Shown: positions 52,101 through 62,896, counted from the first letter of the stretch. The stretch is DNA of 64,000 nt from Owenia fusiformis (GCA_903813345.2 CAIIXF020000011.1:28946166-29010165); one strand, 5' to 3'. Notes: a model not told the origin generated them from the letters alone. A program made the numbers and translations.

Positions 52101-55100
52101 TAGAGAGAGGTGTTCACTAAGACAGGTATTGTTCAGGGCTATCGTAGCACCACACTCTTTTAGCTCATTTAGCTCCCATCACCAATTGCCAAATCATGAT
52201 TATAAATATGATTTATCACTGAACGGTTATGCTGGAGATATTTCCACAATACCTAAATATTCCCTGGTGATATCACTTTTACTATATATTTATTGAATAA
52301 CCTCCCAAGTTCAGACCCCATGAATTCCATATGGACATGGAGGTATTTACATTTGGATTAACATTTTCTAAAATTTACCAAGTACAAAGGATAATAATGA
52401 GTCTGCTATATTCCAAATAGTTCTTCTAAAGAATTCCTTTGGTTTGATGCATAAATCAGTTCAAACTAGTTGTTTTCGACCTAAAATGTCAAAATGTCTA
52501 AATAATGATATTTGATGAACTAACAGAGGTTCTTATGTGGCATTAAAGAATAGCCTATAGAATGTCATAATAATGGAACTTTGAGTGTGATGGGTACTGT
52601 CTCATCTTGTATCTGTTGTCATTTTCCTCTTTAATATGAGTTGTCTAAGAAATACATGAAGCTTCATGTTAGTTTGATATCAATTGCTCATATAATCTAT
52701 ATCTGGATAAAGTATGAGTCAACAACAAATTTGTGTACAACAGCAACGGTGACATCAGATGCCATTGTCCAAAATGGTGGACATATCCGCCGCATGAACT
52801 CTTTAATTGTTTGGTTCTCATTTCATATGACCTAATTAGCGCTAATTCTGTGCAAGTATTAAGCTCTTGTGATGGTGTATTATATAAAATGCTAATTAAC
52901 ACAGGGACTCAACATATTAACAAGGCACAGGGTGAACAATATCATATCTAAAACATAGCAGTGTGGAATCACAATGACAAGATTTATCCAAAAACTTCCA
53001 AGATGGCCACCAGAATCCAAGATGGCCACCGAAAAATTAATCAGCTCTTAAACTTCTTACCATGTAACATGCGTAAATCCGATTTCAGGTTTTCATGGAA
53101 TCGCGATGACAAGAAAGTGAGGACTGGGACTGAATTCCCTGAAGTGAGGACTGGAGACTGTTGTCTTGTGAGACAAAATGGTGGTCAATTTAAATTTGGA
53201 AGTTGATCAGATATTGCAAAGCTATAAACCATAATGATATCAAATCTGAATCAATTTGGTCAGGGGATATTCAATAGTATTTGAATGAAGTGACCATACT
53301 TAATATTCCTTCCTTATTAGATGTCCTAAGCTGATAAGACATCAGCATACAGAATTTTAACCTTTGACGACTGGCATCCGTGTTATTCCCCAGTCAAAAG
53401 TATAGACAAACAAACGAAAGGAAAACTCTCTATCAATACACTAGTTTTGTTGGAGAAATCTTAAATGTTTTACATGTCTCTGTTTTGTTTTGCAACAAAG
53501 GTACAACGTTCTATAGTTGAACTACTTACTTTGGAATTTTCTGGGGAAACCTTTTTAGTGTTTATTTCAGGATCAGTTGTGACTACTCTACTCCACCATT
53601 CCATCTTGTTCACCTGAAAATAAAGAAATAATCAGATTGTTATTGGTCATCAACTGATTTTTGTGTTCTGATGATGGAAAAATGACACTACAAGGTGACA
53701 AGCATCCTAAATTTTGAGTCACGTCAACAACTACAAGAAGAGAAGTAAAATTGATTTCTGTTTAAGCATGTTCTTGTGTTAAATCATAGAAATGTTCAAA
53801 AATGCAATTTCTGAATATGAGATTTCTGACATTGCAATTATTTGAGTCATTTCTGGTTTGCCATCATATTGTATGATGTTAGTTTATATCTACATTTTTA
53901 TGGAATGATTTGTAAATTATGACTCGTTTATTTGGCAAAAGCTGACAAAGACAGATTCATGAACTTGCCTTTTTGAGTGATTTGGTCTTACCTCACCAAA
54001 AAAATGATCACTTCCAAAATATTTAACAGAAAAGAAGTTAATCAGCTGTAGCAGTATTTTCAAATTGAAGTCTTAAGAGATTATTTGCTGGTAGTAGTTA
54101 GTTAGAGCATAACAACTTACTTTTTCTATTGAAAGAATAACTTCTTTCCTGTCTTGTATCGTCCAAGTACACTCTTCCAATTTGATATTGTTGAATAGTT
54201 CGCCATCTATGACTGGTGGCATACCCTTGAGACCGGCTTTTATATGCTGAAAATAAAATGAATATTGCATTATTTGATATCTTCGTGAATGTTGAATGTC
54301 TTGCTTGTAATTCTCAATTGTACTTTATCATTTTACTGTTCAATAAAGCATCAAAATTTCAATAAAGCACCTATGGTCTTTAACATTTCAAAAGTGTTCA
54401 GATAAGACAGGTAATAGACAAGTCTTAGTTAGGAGAACGAAGTTCATCAGTCGCACAATTTTGATTTTTTTCCATATTGTAGATTTAAATGTCCTCTTTT
54501 GAATATTCATAATTTAATTTGGGTGTTATTTCTATATTTTCTATAAAATAAATTATTAGCCCAGTGTAGACTGTTCTCCAAGTTCTCCAAACCGAGACTT
54601 GTCCTTTTTCATTCGCCAAAGCAGATAAACATACATATTTCTTATAAACACAATCTGTAGTCTATATCCTTTTCCAATATGACAAATACTGTCACAATAA
54701 AAACATTTAGATTGATAGCTTTTTGGCTTCTTTATCATGTTAAAATTGCAACAAAGGCTTCAATTCTATGATTCATGGCTTACATATATTCTGTAAAATA
54801 ATGTAAGAAAAAAAATAATGTACTTACTTTTTTGTGAAACTCCACGACCACATCTTTAGATTTGATAGGGAATGTAACTTTAAATGGTATTCGCACCTAA
54901 AATAACCAATCAATGGTAACAAAACATGGCATAAATAATTGTACAAAGGAAAAGAAAGTCATAGATGAGTATTGTTTTCAGTTTTAAAATTGTGAATGAA
55001 CATCTTATTGTCTCAGGTTAAAATGTGCTGCCATCTATAAATGATAGAATAGTTAAGAAAATCTAAATACATGTGTTACCGTATATTCTTATGAGACTTG

Positions 55101-58100
55101 GAAAGAGTGTTATTCCAAATCTTTCTCTTGTATGCAGTAAGTACATGTACTATGATTTGTGCCTACTACCAAGTCAGTTGATAAAAGAACAAATAAATCT
55201 TAATCATATTCCCTTATATACAAATAGATGTAAAAGGGTTTCTTACTTCTAATTCTTCTAGCGTTTGAGTCCAGCAGTATTTGTCCATATCTGCTCCATT
55301 ACCAGAGTTGGGTTTTAATTTTCCCTTGTCTTTTTCATCTTCTTCATCTGAATCAACCTAGGAGTGAAAAGGTACATGCTTAGGTTATGGTACATAAATA
55401 CAGGGTTGCTATAATAAGAGGGCATTAACATGACAAAATTAACCAGAACAACGGCAACGCCAAAGCGTAGCGAATCCCATCGAACAGAAATGGCTGGCAT
55501 TTTTACAAACGAATAGCAAATATCATAAAACAACACACCAGAAAGGCCACCATTTTCAAAATGGTTGCTCACGAGCCAAGTTGTCATCAGAAGAAATAAT
55601 ATGCTTTTAAGTAGCCACCTCTAAAATTTTGGAAAAATCGCACACTTACTTGTAAAATAACAAACATAAAAATGGTGGCCATTTTTCAAAATGGCCGACT
55701 ACTCCCCAAAGTTTTATTAGACAATGTGCCATGCTTAAAGTATTCACATATCAAATATGAACAAAATCGCTCCACTACTTTTCGAGTTATAGTAAAATAC
55801 GTTAAAATGGCGGCCATTTTTCAAAATGGCCACTGTCTACCAAAAGTGTCATTAGAAATAGACAGTGTGCCATGCTTATAGTATTCACATACCAAATATG
55901 AACAAAATCACTCCACTACTTTTCGAATCATTGTAAAATACATTAAAATGGCAGCCATTTTCCCAAATTTTTTTCAAAATGGCCGCCTTCTACCAAAAGT
56001 GTCATAGGACAGTGTGCCATGCTTATAGTATTCACATACCAAATATGAACAAAATCGCTCCACTACTTTTCGAGTTATAGTAAAACATGTTAAAATGGCG
56101 GCCATTTTTCAAAATGGCCGCCTTCTACCAAAAGTGTCTTTAGACAGTGTTCAATGCTTATAGTATTCACATACCAAATATGAACAAAATCGCTCTACTA
56201 TTTTTTGAGTTATAGCAAAAATCGTAAAATGACGAGAAAAGGCCGCCATTTTTCAAGATGGCTGCCATGCGCTTCTTTAATATCTACATTTGTAGCATTA
56301 TTAATGTCCTTTATAATTTTTTTACATTTAAAACATATTGCTATTACAGTTTTACATGTTACACCTAAATTACTGTAAAATCGGCACTAAAATGGCCACC
56401 ATTTTGAAATGAGCAGCCATTTTGAAAATCGGCTTTCGAGCAGAACTTCTACTCCCATAGGGTATATGTGTACAAAATATGAACAAAATCGGGCCAACGG
56501 TATTTGAGTTATTGCCCGGACGGACGGACGGACAGACGGACGGACGGACGGACGTATGTACGGACGTACGTACGGACGGACGGACGGACGGACGGACGGA
56601 GGCGTTCCCTATATCCCTCCGAACTTCGTTCGATGGGATAAAAAACATGTCAGGCATACCATTCCTTTTCAACATTGTACTTAAAAGTAAATAATATTAT
56701 ATGGCCTATGTGTATGCTGTATTTATGGAAAATTCAAGCCTATGAGAAATGATGAGAGCAAAAGCAAAAATCATTGTAAATTGTGGACAGAATTAAAAAT
56801 TTACTGTCACCCAGTCTCTATCCCTTCAATTCCTTAAATGAAAAAATGTTTGATTTTTCATGTCCCACTCGCCTAAGATTAAGCCACTAGATAGGGGACT
56901 AAACATTTAATTTACTTTGAATGGTCTAATATATATTTAGTAGGGGTGAGACGACAACCCGATGAGTCGAGGACTCGCGGGTTTGGGGCTTCGAGTCGAG
57001 TCGAATCGAATCGAAGTTGATGAATCGAATCATTTTCGAGTTGAGAAAAAAATTCGAAAAAATAAAAAAATTCAGAAAAATACTGTCAATATGCATGTTT
57101 TTACTCGATATTGCGTTGAATATATAAGTTTCAATGACTTGGATATGCTTGTATTAAATTATTATATTGTATGTACACATAAATGAAAGAATATATGTAA
57201 TAAAATCAGAATAAACTTACGACGAATTGTGTTTGTTTATATTTCCGGCTTTCCACCATTGACCGCATTAAAAATACGAACGGTCAAAAGCGATGTTGTT
57301 CGCACTTCGCGCGACTCGAACGGATTCGAAACTCGAATCGTCATTTTCTGACTCGAATCAGATTTGACTCGAATTGGATTTTTTCGACTCGTCTCACCCC
57401 TAATATTTAGGCAAAAAATTTATTAACTGAATATTGAATAAGGATGTGTTAGTGGATGAGCTCGGACCATATTTTTACTCACACTATTGCATTTTTATAA
57501 TTATGTTTATTATTTGTAGTTTATCATTTGTCATTGATTTTGAAAATAATAGGGTCTAGTTTTTCAGCCTCTTCGAATAATTGCCATTTATACCCCCCCT
57601 TGCTACTTTTATGAGGGGGTAATACGATAAGCATTAATAATTTATGTTCTATATCTCCAATCAAATTTATATTTCTAGGGAGTATGTATCTATATATAAC
57701 AAGTTTCCATGACAAGTTTGATCATGCTTGGTCAAGTGGTTGCCATGGCAACACAACTTAAGTGTGAAAAATTGTAAATATTTCGGATAAATCCACAAGT
57801 TCTTTAAAAGGTAAACAACTGGTAATCTCTTCGGATTGTTCCAATCAACATGAAGTTGACTTTGAAAACATATTTAAGGAGTTTTGAATGAGAGAATGTG
57901 ACTAAAATGATTAATTTTATGATATCTATGACTCTAGTTAATATTCCTATTTGGTCACTATCATTCAAACTACTTAAAAGTGGACATGGCTCCTTTAGAT
58001 AACAATCTTAAATAACTTCTGTTATGTACCTCCAATCATGTTCATACTTTCAGGAACTATGTATATACATATAGTGAGTTGATATAGCAAGTCTGATCAT

Positions 58101-61100
58101 GTTTGATTAAATGGTTGCCATGGAAACGTGCATGCAAACAATTGTAGCTATTTCAGATTAACAAGTAACTGCTGATCGATCTCTTAAACCAATCAAAATA
58201 AAGTTGTGTTCAAAACCATTTTTGGTCAATAAAACAGCATGATTCAGATGATTATTGGTAATTGGTTGCTATGGTAACACAAATGAATGGCATTGTTCTT
58301 TGTAAATATACTTGTTTGGCTTGTGTGGTTCATTTAGATTCATTTTTGTATTGTTCACTGTTTTTCTTTAAAATACTATTTTAATTTCTATGATATATAC
58401 ATATTTACAACATCATATTATGTCCTTATTTAATTAGCTGAACTACAGGGTGTCCCAAAAGTATGCCCCCACCGGGGCCCCCACTATGCAGACATATACC
58501 AATATCTCCATAGTATGTGTCCTATATCATTTTGATTTTGATCATGATTTGTGTCTCCCTAGGCCATGTTAACAGCAGCAATGTTTTTCATATATGACCC
58601 TTAACGCGCTTCAAATAGGGATGTGGCATTTTGTAATCCTCAAAAAATTTTGTTAAGCCATTTTAGAAGAGTTTCATTGGAGTATCTACCCTTAATGTCC
58701 TCTTTTTCGAACTCAATATCCATCCTATATTCGTCAATAGCACCCATATTAATGGTCACATTCAGGTCAGGGCTGTTTCCAGGATACTAAAATGAACTAT
58801 ATTTTTGGCTGAACATTATTAAGTTTTGAAATACCTGTAACTTTTTACCATTTGTGAGCTGAACCATGATATTTGGCAAATCAATGTAACTTTGGATAAG
58901 CTTTAAAATGATATATGGAACATACCATGGAAACATTGTATACGTCTGCCTAGGGGGCTCATACTTTCGGGACACCTTGTACATATTAGTATGGTGAGGT
59001 AAGTTAGAAACATTGTTCTGTATGTCTTCACAGCCTGCTGTTTCGATTTGCATCACCTCAGTGTAGGCCAGACAATGTCTATTACGATTCATTAATGTAA
59101 CGTAGTGTCTGGGCTAGTAAATAATGTTTTGGCATGTTGCGAGACAAATATCTTGTCCAATAGAATGCACCAGCCGCTGTTGTTTCTCATTTAATGTCTT
59201 GTTCTCATTGCCCTGGAGGAGATTCATTAAAAATTCCTTAGGAGCATTTGGTATGGATTTGTACATTCTATTTGAAGTTCTGATGTTCTTGGGGGCCAAT
59301 TCAATGAGGGGTATTTTGTTTTGGCATTTAATATGATGTGTCTTAGATGCGACCCAGCATTGGTCAATAGATCTTGTTCTGAATTGATATTCTTATGAAA
59401 AGCCTCTGCATTAGATTTTTCAGGGATGCCCCTTAAATTAGCAAATACAAGTTCATTTTTAAATGAAGATTCTTTTGGGCAATAGAAATTGAGTTTATTC
59501 CCTAAATGAATACTAAGTCCATTTTTGAAGTTATTTAATAACCTTCTGTACTTTGGTGCAGGTTTGGTTGGATTATGTTCACTCATGTGTTTGGAACATA
59601 TTGTGAAGAGAGTCTAATATAACAATTACGGGACCACCGTTTCATTTATATATTTGCAAATAAATGTGAATGATGAATCAATTACTTTTTCACATGTATT
59701 TGTGTTTTGGCGTTTACTGGCCAGGTAATATTTTCTGCATGAATTATGGTACATTGCTTTTGCAGAAACTGTGCAACGTCTACTGATTTTTGCATGCAGA
59801 GTCCAGTCTTTTTCAATGACTGCATTCAATATTGACTTTGATGCAGTATCAGTTTGACGTTTTGCTAGAGTTTCTCTTGTATTTCCCTTTTGATATTTCT
59901 TTTATTTATCACAAAACAGGTACGCTATAGAAGGCTGAATATGTTAAGATCTATCAATATAAGAACACAGAGTAGGTTCTGTTAATTAATCAACCATGAG
60001 TTGATATCATTGACTAATAGATGAATTCAGTCATGTTTTCTTAAAACCAACTCCTATGACATGTTTTCAAAGTCAACCTTTTATTGATTGGTACAATCTG
60101 GAACTATGTGTATATTTATCAAATTGTTTATACTTCTTTACAAGTAAGTTGTGTTTCCATGGCAATAATTTCACCAAGCATGATCAGACTTGCTATATCA
60201 ACTAATTATATATACATACATACTCACTGAAAGTATGAATGTGGTTGGAAGTATATAACATGAATTACTCAAGATAGTTACTTAAAAGTGCCACGCCCAC
60301 TTTTGAGCAATGTGAATGGTAGTGACCAAATAGAGTTATGGACTAGAGTCATAGATATCATTAAATTAATTATTTTAATCATGTTATTTCATTGAAAACT
60401 CCTTAAATATGTTTTTAAAGTCAGCTTCATGCTGATTGGTGCAATCCAAAGAGATTAGCAGTCGTTTACCTTTTAAAGAACTGGTGGATTTATTCGAAAT
60501 ATTTACAATTTTTCACAGTTAAGTTGTGTTGCCATGGCAACCACTTGACCAAGCATGATCAAACTTGTCATGGAAACTTGTTATATATAAATACATACTC
60601 CATAGAAATATAAATTTGATTGGAGATATAGAACATAAATTATTGATGCTTATCGTATTACCCCCTCATAAAAGTAGCTTGGGGGGTATAAATGGCAATT
60701 ATTCGAAGAGGCTGAAAAACTAGACCCTATTATTTTCAAAATCAATGGCAAATGATAAACTACAAATAATTAACATAATTATAAAAATGCAATAGTGTGA
60801 GTAAAAATATGGTCCGAGCTCATCCACTATGTGATTATAAAAAATATGTGAACTGTTATCAATAAGAACTTACCCCTTCTTTCCCATCTTCAGGTTTATC
60901 TTTTGGTTTATCATCAGGAGTGCCCTAAAATCAGACAAATAAATATTCAGATTGTATAAATTGAAACAAACCTAAATATTCATTAGTTCCAGAGGACCAA
61001 TTTTCATGTTTCCATTATGTATCTGATTAAAGTTATCTGTCCAATACAAAAAATTTTTTTTTTCACATGTAGATTTCAAATCACTTTATCACTGATTAAA

Positions 61101-62170
61101 TTTTGAATATTAAAGTTAGTATCTATATATATATAGTAGAGTACATGTAGATACATTAGGGAGTTTAGCTTGCAATATTTTTCACAACCTAAACGTGAAC
61201 GGAAAATATTTAAGCGATGCATTTGTATGGGCAATTGGTCATACATTTAGGTTGGCGTTTCAATTCAATATGCAACCTTAAACTGCCTATTGTTTGATTA
61301 TCAACTTATGTTCACATGAATAGAAAATATCTTAGAAATATGAAAATGAAAAAATGACTCATCAATTCATTATTAATTCAATAAAATATGACATGCTCTG
61401 TTAAATAATTTGTCAAAACATTAAAGACTTAAATGTTGAACCCATCATGGTTTTAGACAAAAAAAAAATATATAATTTGGGTATAAGACAGATCGACACA
61501 TACTTTCAATGCCTGTTACCCATGCCCTTACATCTCAAAAAACCCTATACAATTTGTACAAAGTAGAAATTGGACTGAAAGCCTATGACTATTATGTAGA
61601 AGCCTTTGTACTCTTACATTACTGATTTCTTTTTGCATCTGCTCAGCTTCTTCATCTGTAATTTCTTTAATTTTTGGCTCTTCCATTTGCTTGCGTTCCT
61701 CTTCTTCTTTCTTCTTTTGGCGTTCCTTTCTTCGTCTCTCTGCCTCTTCACGCTCCTTCTTTGCCTGCTCTTTGGTTTCTAGGGCTGATTTTTGAAATTT
61801 CTTGAAATTTTTCATGATTAGCTGCAATGAAATATTTCTTAAAATTTATTACTTAATTCTGTGTTCACCATCAATTGTTTCAATAAAACATGAAAAAAAC
61901 ATTGAAAAGGATGTCAAATCATTATTTATTACGTCTGGGATTCTGAAATCTAATTGAACACCAAACACCAAATTAACAAAACACATATAAGTTAGACTGA
62001 TTTGATTCTAAATGATAATTTGGTGAAAGTAGATTTCACTTTTCATGAATTTAAACATGGAGTGGAAAATTATTTTTAATATCTACCTCTTCAGCTTGGT
62101 TTGAGTCCAGGCCAGTCCCAGTATAGAAGTCTGTTTTTCTGGCAAGGAAACTAAATATCACCTCTAGCAT
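49051..62170 (-). CDS. NUDC: NUDC, nuclear distribution protein C (all but the N-terminal exon)
   Basis: Nine coding exons in transcription order: 62087-62170, 61618-61821, 60874-60924, 55247-55357, 54828-54896, 54121-54246, 53530-53613, 51909-52027, 49051-49102. They total 900 nt (299 residues plus TAG); the first seven are exact multiples of three. NUDC is a cytosolic Hsp90-linked chaperone that stabilises dynein/LIS1 components and serves nuclear migration and mitosis. Visible in order: N-terminal helix [13 protein letters not shown]; a charged K/E-rich coiled coil; [17 protein letters not shown]; acidic linker [15 protein letters not shown]; the CS (p23-like) domain from WTQTLEELE through [13 protein letters not shown] to KMEWWSRVV; and the tail [20 protein letters not shown] then [11 protein letters not shown]. 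About 25 N-terminal residues are missing, presumably in an exon right of 64000; I find no start exon in 62171-64000. A minus-strand AATAAA at 48964-48969 suggests a 3' UTR of about 100 nt. Confidence 0.95.
49494..50485 (-). mobile_element. HINE-like element, family 3 (copy F), nested
   Basis: Read on the minus strand: mini-hairpin GGACC-CAC-GGTCC, subterminal TGCTCACACAG, a core without open frames, a GGAC-type microsatellite (49530-49580), then the 3' hairpin GGCTCAC-TGG-GTGAGCC followed by A-run. GCTCAC is shared between the subterminal repeat and the hairpin arm. Confidence 0.55.
50841..51043. repeat. Nested inverted-repeat element (CACGTG ends)
   Basis: TTGGCCCCCACGTGAT and ATCACGTGGGGGCCAA face each other about 200 bp apart, with a further CCCCACGTGG inside. 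It is nested in the 49141-51679 element. Confidence 0.6.
51909..52027 (-). CDS. NUDC: NUDC exon (conserved tail)
   Basis: 119 nt, acceptor gggtatatag, donor AA|gtgag. It encodes [20 protein letters not shown] and [18 protein letters not shown]. The two leftover bases are completed by G at 49102. Confidence 0.94.
53530..53613 (-). CDS. NUDC: NUDC exon (end of CS domain)
   Basis: 84 nt, phase 0; acceptor ttattttcag, donor AAA|gtaag. It encodes [20 protein letters not shown] and the following PENSK. Confidence 0.95.
54121..54246 (-). CDS. NUDC: NUDC exon (CS domain core)
   Basis: 126 nt, phase 0; acceptor tattttcag, donor AAA|gtaag. It encodes [20 protein letters not shown] and [14 protein letters not shown], the GLKG...IDGEL core. 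Confidence 0.95.
54828..54896 (-). CDS. NUDC: NUDC exon (CS domain)
   Basis: 69 nt, phase 0; acceptor gttattttag, donor AAA|gtaag. It encodes [20 protein letters not shown], a beta strand pair of the CS fold. Confidence 0.93.
55247..55357 (-). CDS. NUDC: NUDC exon (acidic linker and start of CS domain)
   Basis: 111 nt, phase 0; acceptor cactcctag, donor GAA|gtaag. It encodes [20 protein letters not shown] and [11 protein letters not shown], near-identical in pattern to vertebrate NUDC. Confidence 0.95.
55441..56645 (+). mobile_element. HINE-like element, family 1 (copy B) with tandem core
   Basis: Starts AACCAGAACAACGGC, mini-hairpin ACGCC-AAA-GCGT, subterminal TCCCATCGAAC. A tandem core follows, then a (GGAC)n microsatellite (56517-56600) and the 3' hairpin whose arm GTTCGATGGGA is the exact inverse of the subterminal repeat. 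It lies in the NUDC intron 55358-60873. Confidence 0.72.
55743..56250. repeat. Tandem 134-147-bp repeats with GGCCAT pairs
   Basis: TTCACATAYCAAATATGAAC recurs at 55743, 55884, 56031 and 56165. Each unit carries ATGGCGGCCAT-type and AAAATGGCCGCC-type motifs in inverted arrangement. Confidence 0.9.
56941..57402. mobile_element. hAT-type MITE (462 bp)
   Basis: The ends TAGGGGTGAGACGA and TCGTCTCACCCCTA are flanked by an exact 8-bp duplication, ATATTTAG (56933-56940, 57403-57410). Subterminal regions are rich in ACTCGA/TCGAGT repeats, typical of hAT ends. No coding capacity. Confidence 0.9.
58446..58979. mobile_element. Nested TA-flanked MITE (534 bp)
   Basis: CAGGGTGTCCCAAAAGTATG faces CATACTTTCGGGACACCTTG. 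TA lies on both sides (58444-58445, 58980-58981). Confidence 0.8.
59114..59829 (-). pseudogene. Decayed protein of a fold-back transposon
   Basis: Three minus-strand fragments, N- to C-terminal: 59626-59829 ([19 protein letters not shown]), 59227-59586 ([18 protein letters not shown]) and 59114-59299 in another frame ([27 protein letters not shown]). The AxYHxxC-R-Y and NWPP...FL-LL-G...QR--SI-QDI patterns recall a long uncharacterised protein common in repeat-rich invertebrate and cnidarian genomes. A frameshift lies near 59230-59290 and stops separate the first two parts. No transposase catalytic motif is seen. Confidence 0.55.
60874..60924 (-). CDS. NUDC: NUDC short linker exon
   Basis: 51 nt, phase 0; acceptor ctgattttag, donor GGG|gtaag. 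It encodes [17 protein letters not shown], a low-complexity charged linker. It rests on splice sites, phase and position; it could be alternatively included. Confidence 0.75.
61618..61821 (-). CDS. NUDC: NUDC exon (coiled coil)
   Basis: 204 nt, phase 0; acceptor ttcattgcag, donor AAT|gtaag. It encodes a Lys/Glu/Arg-rich coiled coil and the family motif [17 protein letters not shown]. Confidence 0.95.
62087..62170 (-). CDS. NUDC: NUDC exon (N-terminal domain)
   Basis: 84 nt, phase 0 on both sides; acceptor gcttttacag, donor GAG|gtaga. It encodes [20 protein letters not shown]. The leading ATG is an internal Met by homology, not the start. A HINE-like element begins 19 nt upstream of this acceptor. 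Confidence 0.93.
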
Positions 62171-62189
62171 CTGTAAAAGCAGAAAGTGT

Positions 62190-62896
62190 AACTAGATAGC
62201 TGCAACTCCGCGGAGTAGCAAATCCCAACGAACAAAATATCAATTACCGAATTCTAATCAATTATACTCATTACTTTGGTTAAAATTGAAAAATTTAGAT
62301 TTTAGAATTGCGAATTCCTGCAAAGCAGCCATTTTGACTTTTCTGAGGTACAAATCTGAAAAATAATACCATAATAATTGTGATCTACTCCAAAATTCCT
62401 TCAATTTGAGTATTATATAGCCATACTTTGAAGGGATCGAAAAATTAAATGCGAAATCGTACATTAGACGGCCATTTTGAATTTTACAAGGCTCGAATCA
62501 GAAAAAAAAGATACAATATTTGCCTCTTATTGCCTTTCATTTGAGTATAATAAAGCTATACCTCAGAAAAATCTAAAAATTAGCGAAAATTTTTGTTTTC
62601 CTGACCCCCCATACACGGCCCCTGGGGGTCAGGATGAAAAACACAGAATATATGTGAAATAGATAGATGTTGCGAATATACTACCAAAATTTCAAACAAT
62701 AATATCAATTGCTTTGGTTTAGAATGAAAAATTTATGATTTTTTTTTGCGTAAAGCTATTTATCAATATACATCTTTCCACCAAATATGAAGAAAATCCG
62801 TCAACTAATATTTGAGTTATCTTCCGGATGGACGGACGGACTGACGGACGGAGGGCTTCACTATATCCCTACCGAACTTCGTTCGTTGGGATAATA
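62190..62896 (+). mobile_element. HINE-like element, family 1 (copy C)
   Basis: Starts AACTAGATAGCTG, mini-hairpin ACTCC-GCGGAGT, subterminal TCCCAACGAAC. A short GGAC microsatellite (62828-62852) and a 3' hairpin with arm GTTCGTTGGGA, the exact inverse, then ATAATAA. The core diverges from copies A and B. Its 5' end is 19 nt from the NUDC acceptor. Confidence 0.7.

Larger units (their letters stand above)
57450..60829. mobile_element. 3.4-kb fold-back transposon with arms over 700 bp
   Basis: The ends TAGTGGATGAGCTCGGACC and the inverse GGTCCGAGCTCATCCACTA lead into arms alignable over about 57450-58180 and 60100-60829. Each arm has two related units of about 370 bp that carry GGTTGCCATGG. 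Imperfect flanks ATGTGTT and ATGTGATT may be a worn 8-bp duplication (a hAT or P-like size). The centre has a decayed coding region, and a TA-flanked MITE is inserted at 58446. It lies in a NUDC intron. Confidence 0.75.

Noticed and set aside
52960-53060. AAGATGGCCACC pair as another HINE copy
   Set aside because: Only two short motif hits and no hairpin, subterminal repeat or microsatellite; insufficient to call.
55743-56250. CRISPR-like spaced repeats
   Set aside because: Units of about 140 bp with no unique spacers in animal DNA; a tandem core of an interspersed element.
56370-56694. Open frames with RPSV/TDGR repeats
   Set aside because: They translate the GGAC microsatellite of copy B.
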